Assembly: GCA_017421975.1 (NCBI GenBank)
Contig: JAFOHE010000312.1
Location: 1-37,087, forward strand
Source: Pseudomonadota bacterium
GTDB taxonomy: Bacteria > Myxococcota_A > Bradymonadia > UBA4248
DNA: 37,087 nucleotides
Reading direction: 5' to 3'
This document shows, piece after piece, positions 33,084-37,087 of this stretch. The translations under genes were made by a program, and so were the position numbers. Positions within the stretch are counted from its first letter, which is position 1, and the number at the start of each line of letters is the position of its first letter. Below the pieces are notes generated by a model, which ran no database searches, was not told the DNA's origin, and saw only the letters and a program-made list of their open reading frames with translations.

Positions 33084-33192
33084 TTAACATATTTGTGTAA
33101 CATAATTTAACTTGTTTATGTAACAAAAATCAACATATTTATATAATAAAAATTAACATATTTGTGTAACATAATTTAACTTGTTTATGTAA
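33084..33192. repeat. 40-bp direct repeat upstream of the Cys-rich lipoprotein gene
   Basis: The same 40 bases, beginning TTAACATATTTGTGTAACAT, occur at 33084-33123 and 33153-33192. Each holds an imperfect inverted repeat, GTAACATAA and TTATGTAAC. The region between is also AT-rich (TTATATAATAAAAATT). It could hold paired operators for the minus-strand gene that starts at 33020. Confidence 0.8.
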
Positions 33193-33246
33193 AAGCATGC
33201 AATGATAGATGAAGACCGCCAATGGTGTTAAACGGAAGTTACTCTG

Positions 33247-33360
33247 GGGGCTTGCCTATCTCGCCTGTGGCTCGATACGGCGCGCCTTCGCGGCTATCGC
33301 TTCGCGATACGCCGCTCTGCATGTGCTATCTCGCTTCGCTTCGCTCGCTCAATACGCACT
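33247..33360. repeat. Three bulged hairpins of the GTAT/ATA family
   Basis: GCC-TATC...GATA-C-GGC (33254-33281), GCGGC-TATCGC-TTC-GCGATA-C-GCCGC (33290-33315) and GTGC-TAT...ATA-C-GCAC (33323-33359). Each has one unpaired C between ATA and the 3' arm (33278, 33310, 33355). Confidence 0.8.
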
Positions 33361-33506
33361 GACACGTTGCAGTTGGCTATCAAAAGGACATAGTGGAAGT
33401 GTATCGGTGTGTATATATGCGAAATATTTAATTAGAACCATCGCATGTTAAAGCAGTTTTGATGCGGGAATCCCGTTGTTGTGTTCCAAAATTGCGCGGC
33501 AGCGCA

Positions 33507-33709
33507 CGCCCGGCGTATGCGCACAGACCGGTAAAGACGCGCGGTCTGCACGTCTCTTACCGGGCGAGCACATAGCCGGGCGCAAAGGGGCGTATCGAGC
33601 CGGTAGAGACGTTTCGTGAAACGTCTCTCGGCGAGTTAGCCCCGACAGGCGGGCGTATCGGCATGAAGAGACGTTCGGTCGAACGTCTCTTCGTTGCCGA
33701 TAGCCCGCC
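33507..33709. repeat. Three larger bulged hairpins with AGAGACG inner stems
   Basis: CGCCCGGC-GTATG...CATA-GCCGGGCG (33507-33582), GGGGC-GTA...TTA-GCCCC (33587-33643) and GGCGGGC-GTATCGGCA...TGCCGATA-GCCCGCC (33649-33709). Here the family lies in the GTAT-first orientation. Each encloses a second stem related to AGAGACGTT/AACGTCTCT. They fill the gap before the AAA/PD-(D/E)XK gene. Confidence 0.85.
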
Positions 33710-33746
33710 AACCGCAAGAAAAATCCATTTGTTTCGTTGCGTTGTG

Positions 33747-33800
33747 TGTTATAATTAGAGACGCCCGTTAGTGGCGTATGGCAGGATGGACTGAGTGGAG
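33747..33800 (+). promoter_or_regulatory. Extended -10 promoter and RBS of the AAA/PD-(D/E)XK gene
   Basis: TGTTATAAT (33747-33755) is a TGn-extended consensus -10 box; a weak TTTGTT lies 16 bases upstream of the hexamer. GGAG (33797-33800) is seven bases before ATG 33808. Confidence 0.5.
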
Positions 33801-33807
33801 CGTCAGC

Positions 33808-35385
33808 ATGAAGCGATTTAATGTGACAGGTACTTGTTATCCCGAAGATCACTACATGGTTGATATCAGCGAGAGGCTGCGAATCATTGCGCAGATGGTC
33901 GGGCGTGGCGATTACTTCTGCATCAATGCAGGGCGGCAGTACGGCAAGACGACGACGCTTTGGGCGCTGAATCGGTATTTGGCTGCGAATTATGAGGTCT
34001 ACTCGATCAGTTTCGAGGGGTTGGCGGATGCATCGTATGCCTCTGAAGCCAAATTGGCTTACGCCATCATTCAGCAGTTTTTTATGGCGTCGATGAAGAA
34101 AAGCAATTCCGCCTCAAAGCCAGTTCAGGAATTGGTTGAGAATGCCTTTGACAAGTATGAGGATTCATTGCAGATTGAGCTAAATCAATTTTCAATTCTT
34201 CTAACGCGAATGTGCAAAGCTGCCACACGTCCGCTTGTCCTCATTATTGACGAAGTTGATCAGGCGGGCAACCATGATTCGTTTGTGCGCATATTGGGAT
34301 TGTTGCGCGCGAAGTTTTTGGAACGCAAAGATGTGCCCACATTCCAGTCCGTCATTCTGGCTGGCGTCTATGATATTAAAAATCTCAAGCTCAAAATTCG
34401 TCCCGAAGCTGAACATCAGTACAACAGCCCATGGAATATCGCAGCTCGGTTTGATGTCGATCTGGCTTTGCCTGCCGCTGGTATTGAGGGAATGATTGCG
34501 GAATACAAGAGCGACCATGCGGGCATTCCGGAAGTCGATTGTATGGATGCGCATGCGATGGCGCAATTGATATTTGATTACACATCGGGATATCCATTTT
34601 TGGTTTCGCGGCTCTGTCAGATACTCGATGAAAAGAAGCTGCGGTGGGATAATGAGGGAGTTTTAGAGGCTGAGCGATTGTTGCTGAGTGAACAGAATAC
34701 GCTGTTTGATGATTTTACAAAGAAACTGGATGATTATCCCGAACTCTATCAGATGTTGTATGGTGCATTATATCAAGGGAAAAAGATTTATTATAATGCG
34801 AATGAACGCACCATGAATATCGCCACCATGTTTGGCTATATCAAAGATAATAACGGAAAACTCGCTGTTTCAAACCGTATTTTTGAAACATGGCTATATA
34901 ATCTATTTGTCGCCAAAGAGCAAATGGAGGCGATATTTGATTGTGGATCCATCGACAAAAATCAATTCATCAAAGATGGTCAAATCGATATGGATCATCT
35001 GTTGTCCCGGTTTGCGTTACATTTTAATGATATTTATGGCAAAAATGACGATGCTTTTGTCGAAAAAACGGGACGAAAACTGTTTTTGCTTTATCTCAAA
35101 CCGATCATCAATGGTGTCGGTAATTATTATATCGAGGCGCAGACCCGAGATGAGATAAAAACCGATGTGATTATCGATTATTTAGGTCATCAATATATCA
35201 TCGAACTCAAGATATGGCGCGGGAATGCGTACAATGAGCGCAGTGAGGAACAGCTTGCTGGGTATTTGGATTATTTCCACGCAAAAAAAGGTTATCTGGT
35301 GAGTTTTTGTTTTAATAAAAACAAAACACCGGGGACGAAGACGATACAAGTTGGCGACAAGACGGTGACTGAGGCGGTGATATAA
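33808..35385 (+). CDS. AAA-like ATP-binding protein with C-terminal PD-(D/E)XK nuclease-like domain
   Basis: 525 residues; start at ATG 33808 chosen for GGAG seven bases upstream. The N-terminal ATPase has NAGRQYGKTTT (residues 40-50) as P-loop and LVLIIDEVD (about 140-148) as Walker B. This fits the AAA-ATPase-like family seen in many copies in gut and oral bacteria. A helical middle follows, with a winged-helix-like part (about 200-330). The end carries a PD-(D/E)XK pattern: TDVIIDY (Asp 453) and IIELKIW (Glu-x-Lys, 466-468), then a Gln in EEQLAGYLDY. The biological role of the family is not settled; defence or DNA handling is often suggested. It follows directly on the hairpin cluster at 33507-33709. 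Confidence 0.8.
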   Translation: MKRFNVTGTCYPEDHYMVDISERLRIIAQMVGRGDYFCINAGRQYGKTTTLWALNRYLAANYEVYSISFEGLADASYASEAKLAYAIIQQFFMASMKKSNSASKPVQELVENAFDKYEDSLQIELNQFSILLTRMCKAATRPLVLIIDEVDQAGNHDSFVRILGLLRAKFLERKDVPTFQSVILAGVYDIKNLKLKIRPEAEHQYNSPWNIAARFDVDLALPAAGIEGMIAEYKSDHAGIPEVDCMDAHAMAQLIFDYTSGYPFLVSRLCQILDEKKLRWDNEGVLEAERLLLSEQNTLFDDFTKKLDDYPELYQMLYGALYQGKKIYYNANERTMNIATMFGYIKDNNGKLAVSNRIFETWLYNLFVAKEQMEAIFDCGSIDKNQFIKDGQIDMDHLLSRFALHFNDIYGKNDDAFVEKTGRKLFLLYLKPIINGVGNYYIEAQTRDEIKTDVIIDYLGHQYIIELKIWRGNAYNERSEEQLAGYLDYFHAKKGYLVSFCFNKNKTPGTKTIQVGDKTVTEAVI

Positions 35386-35432
35386 TGCATATTTACTTAA
35401 GATTCAGTATAAAAGGGTGATGACGGAGCATT

Positions 35433-35714
35433 GTGTTAAAAGAGAATTATTTATTATATATTATCATCTACCTCGTGATCATCAACGTGATTACGTTTGC
35501 TGTATATGCCCTTGACAAGTGGAAGGCAAAGAATGCCAAATGGCGCATCCGAGAATCCACATTGCTGGGGTTGGCCGCTATGGGGGGCAGTATCGGCGCT
35601 TTGCTGGCGATGAAGGTATGGCATCATAAGACGCTGCATAACCAATTCAGATACGGCGTTCCTTTGATACTGGTTGCGCAGATTGCAATCGGCATAACAA
35701 TAGAGTATTTTTAG
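35433..35714 (+). CDS. DUF1294 small membrane protein
   Basis: 93 residues, GTG start with GGAG four bases upstream. It has two or three membrane segments (LLYIIIYLVIINVITFAVY; LLGLAAMGGSIGALLAM; VPLILVAQIAIGI). The motif YALDKWKAKNAKWRIRES, then GGSIGALLAMKVWHHKT, is the DUF1294 signature (DKxxA, RIxE, GGxxGA, HKT). The family sits in the inner membrane and its function is not known. It follows the AAA/PD-(D/E)XK gene by 47 bases on the same strand and may share its transcript. Confidence 0.85.
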   Translation: MLKENYLLYIIIYLVIINVITFAVYALDKWKAKNAKWRIRESTLLGLAAMGGSIGALLAMKVWHHKTLHNQFRYGVPLILVAQIAIGITIEYF

Positions 35715-35732
35715 ATGAGGTAGCGCGTTTTT

Positions 35733-36764
35733 TTATGATATTTTATTCTTGCTTTCATCAACGATGATTTCCCAGTGACCAGTTTTGTTGCTGCCTACGC
35801 GAACGATGAGGCCAACTTGCTTCAGTTTGGTAATGTAAGTCTTGACCTGGCGTTCTGAGAGACCAACTTGCTCACCAATCTCGGCTGCATTAAAACTACG
35901 ATGAGCATTGATGATTTCAAGTACAGCAATGGCCTTTTCTGATAATTCTGGAAATTTATCGTGCAGTTTATCGTGCAGTTTATCGTGCAGTTTACCTTGC
36001 AAGGGTTCCCCTCGGTGCTCTTTCAGTGTCTTGTCGATTTCACCCAGCATAAAGTCTATGAATGGTCCTGACTGGGCTGCTTTGGTGCTGGCTTTGATGG
36101 CATCATAATATTGCTGCTGATTGTTATAAACCATGTTTTCAACAGGCAAATGTTCGAACAATGGATGTAATTTGCCAAGAATGAGCGACTGCCACAAACG
36201 CCCCATACGCCCATTTCCATCTATGAAAGGATGAATGAACTCAAACTCGAAGTGGAATACGCAGGAACGTATTAACAGATGGTCGTTGGCGTGTTTCAGC
36301 CAATTAAAAAGGTCGCGCATAAGCATGGGTACCTTTTCTGCAGGCGGTGCCAGATGCACTAATCCTTTTTCTCCAAACACGCCCACACCTCCGCGACGAT
36401 AAGAGCCTGCATTATCAACCAAAGCCTCCATCATCACGCCATGGGCCTTCAAAAGGTCTTTTTCTTTGAAAGCATCCAATGTGGGATACAGCTCGTATGT
36501 TTTGATGGCATTCCTGACTTCCTGAATTTGTTTGATTGGGGCCACGACGTTCTTGCCATCCAGAATGTCGCGCACTTCGTCCTCTGAAAGCGTATTCCCC
36601 TCAATGGCCAGCGATGAGTGAATGGTCTTAATACGGTTGGCCTTGCGCAGCCGCAGTCCATCTTCCTGCTCAAGCCGAATGGCATAACGCTCAATCAGAG
36701 CAGAAATCTCTGCAATCAGGTTGATGGCCCTGGAACTCACTGTAAATGGGGGTATGTAGCTCAT
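35733..36764 (-). CDS. Fic family protein (probable AMP-transferase) with a C-terminal winged helix
   Basis: 343 residues from ATG 36764. Fic enzymes move AMP or another nucleotide part to target proteins. The catalytic motif HPFIDGNGRMGR begins at residue 178. The N-terminal inhibitory helix motif SLAIEG (51-56, S/TxxxEG/N) is present, so this is a class II, self-inhibited Fic protein. A Fic/DOC_N-like helical part precedes the core. After it comes a short repeat (KLHDKLHDKLHDKF) and a winged-helix domain (about 275-335: FNAAEIGEQVGLSERQVKTYITKLKQ) that probably binds DNA. Such proteins are widespread and often scattered by transfer. No separate antitoxin gene is seen next to it. Confidence 0.9.
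   Translation of the reverse strand: MSYIPPFTVSSRAINLIAEISALIERYAIRLEQEDGLRLRKANRIKTIHSSLAIEGNTLSEDEVRDILDGKNVVAPIKQIQEVRNAIKTYELYPTLDAFKEKDLLKAHGVMMEALVDNAGSYRRGGVGVFGEKGLVHLAPPAEKVPMLMRDLFNWLKHANDHLLIRSCVFHFEFEFIHPFIDGNGRMGRLWQSLILGKLHPLFEHLPVENMVYNNQQQYYDAIKASTKAAQSGPFIDFMLGEIDKTLKEHRGEPLQGKLHDKLHDKLHDKFPELSEKAIAVLEIINAHRSFNAAEIGEQVGLSERQVKTYITKLKQVGLIVRVGSNKTGHWEIIVDESKNKIS
35958..35995 (-). repeat. 12-bp coding repeat inside the Fic gene
   Basis: TTATCGTGCAGT (plus-strand reading) occurs three times in tandem, followed by a degenerate fourth, and encodes KLHD units in the linker between the Fic core and the winged helix. Confidence 0.8.
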
Positions 36765-36837
36765 TGCTTGACTTGTTCCTCTTATTTGCACTTTTTCATC
36801 ATCAAGCGTCCAGTATAATGGACATATTTCTACTTGT

Positions 36838-37087
36838 TCAAAGTTGATTATACTCTAAATAGTGAAAGATATTATCCAATTTTTCATAGTAATCCAACAC
36901 ATTAGGTTCTTTACGTTCATACATTATTTTTACATGAGATAAGATAATTTGTTTTAGTTTATAAAAATTTGTAGGATTGACTAACTTGCAAAGAGACAGG
37001 TCTATAAAGATCCAATCAGCACCAACATCTGGGAGATTTGCCTCACCATTCAAAATTGGCAAGATGATTTTATCGTATAATTTATCA
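36838..37087 (-). CDS. C-terminal part of an unknown protein (5' end outside window)
   Basis: The minus-strand frame is open to the window edge, so only the last 82 codons are seen. The sequence (GEANLPDVGADWIFIDLSLC, then KLVNPTNFYKLKQIILSHVK and YERKEPNVLDYYEKLDNIFH) looks soluble and helical. I do not recognise it. It is AT-rich compared with the Fic gene beside it, 73 bases away on the same strand, so the two may be one transcript. Confidence 0.5.
   Translation of the reverse strand, partial: DKLYDKIILPILNGEANLPDVGADWIFIDLSLCKLVNPTNFYKLKQIILSHVKIMYERKEPNVLDYYEKLDNIFHYLEYNQL

Overview
The window looks like a moderate-GC chromosome of a Gram-negative bacterium from the former Deltaproteobacteria (Myxococcota or Bradymonadota-like). 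This placement is an inference. It rests on the lolC/E-lolD-bamA order, PEGA-domain proteins with two hydrophobic segments and a C-terminal Phe, OmpA proteins with thrombospondin-3 calcium repeats, and a Cys-rich lipoprotein built from DCN...DGCE repeats. Rpn-type and AAA/PD-(D/E)XK proteins, which are common in host-associated bacteria, hint at an animal-associated relative. No rRNA, tRNA or CRISPR array was seen.

Layout. 1-1651: the 3' end of an Rpn-type gene, then a protein with five CxxC-x17-CxxC zinc ribbons. 1820-6429: two tandem OmpA/TSP3 paralogues, the second with a TolA-like Ala/Lys/Glu tail. 6735-10410 (minus strand): an unknown small protein, nadD and an ABC-F ATPase. 10668-14808: a PEGA protein, a TPP riboswitch in front of an outer-membrane porin-like barrel, and a beta-propeller lipoprotein. 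14806-14890: a cluster of DnaA boxes. 15011-20255: lolC/E, lolD and bamA. 20674-23415: a lipoprotein with four DsbA-like domains. 23591-27617: an overlapping operon of a membrane/PEGA-like protein, coaD and a double-AAA ATPase. 28114-33020 (minus strand): a Cys-rich repeat lipoprotein followed by two decayed partial copies. 33808-37087: an AAA/PD-(D/E)XK protein, a DUF1294 membrane protein, a Fic protein and a partial unknown gene.

Most of the genes serve the cell envelope: lipoprotein release (LolC/E, LolD), barrel assembly (BamA), peptidoglycan anchoring (OmpA domains), thiol-disulfide exchange (four-domain DsbA) and several Cys-rich or Cys-paired surface proteins that could be its substrates. 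NadD, CoaD and the TPP-controlled barrel add cofactor metabolism.

Between the genes lies a family of GC-rich hairpins that obey one rule: stem, then GTAT ... ATA, then stem, with a single unpaired base always at the same place. Five loci carry a full three-hairpin composite with a GTAG-type flank, and three more loci carry clusters of the bulged hairpin alone. This family, the riboswitch-controlled porin, the phased DnaA boxes and the partial-copy Cys-rich locus are the most interesting signals.
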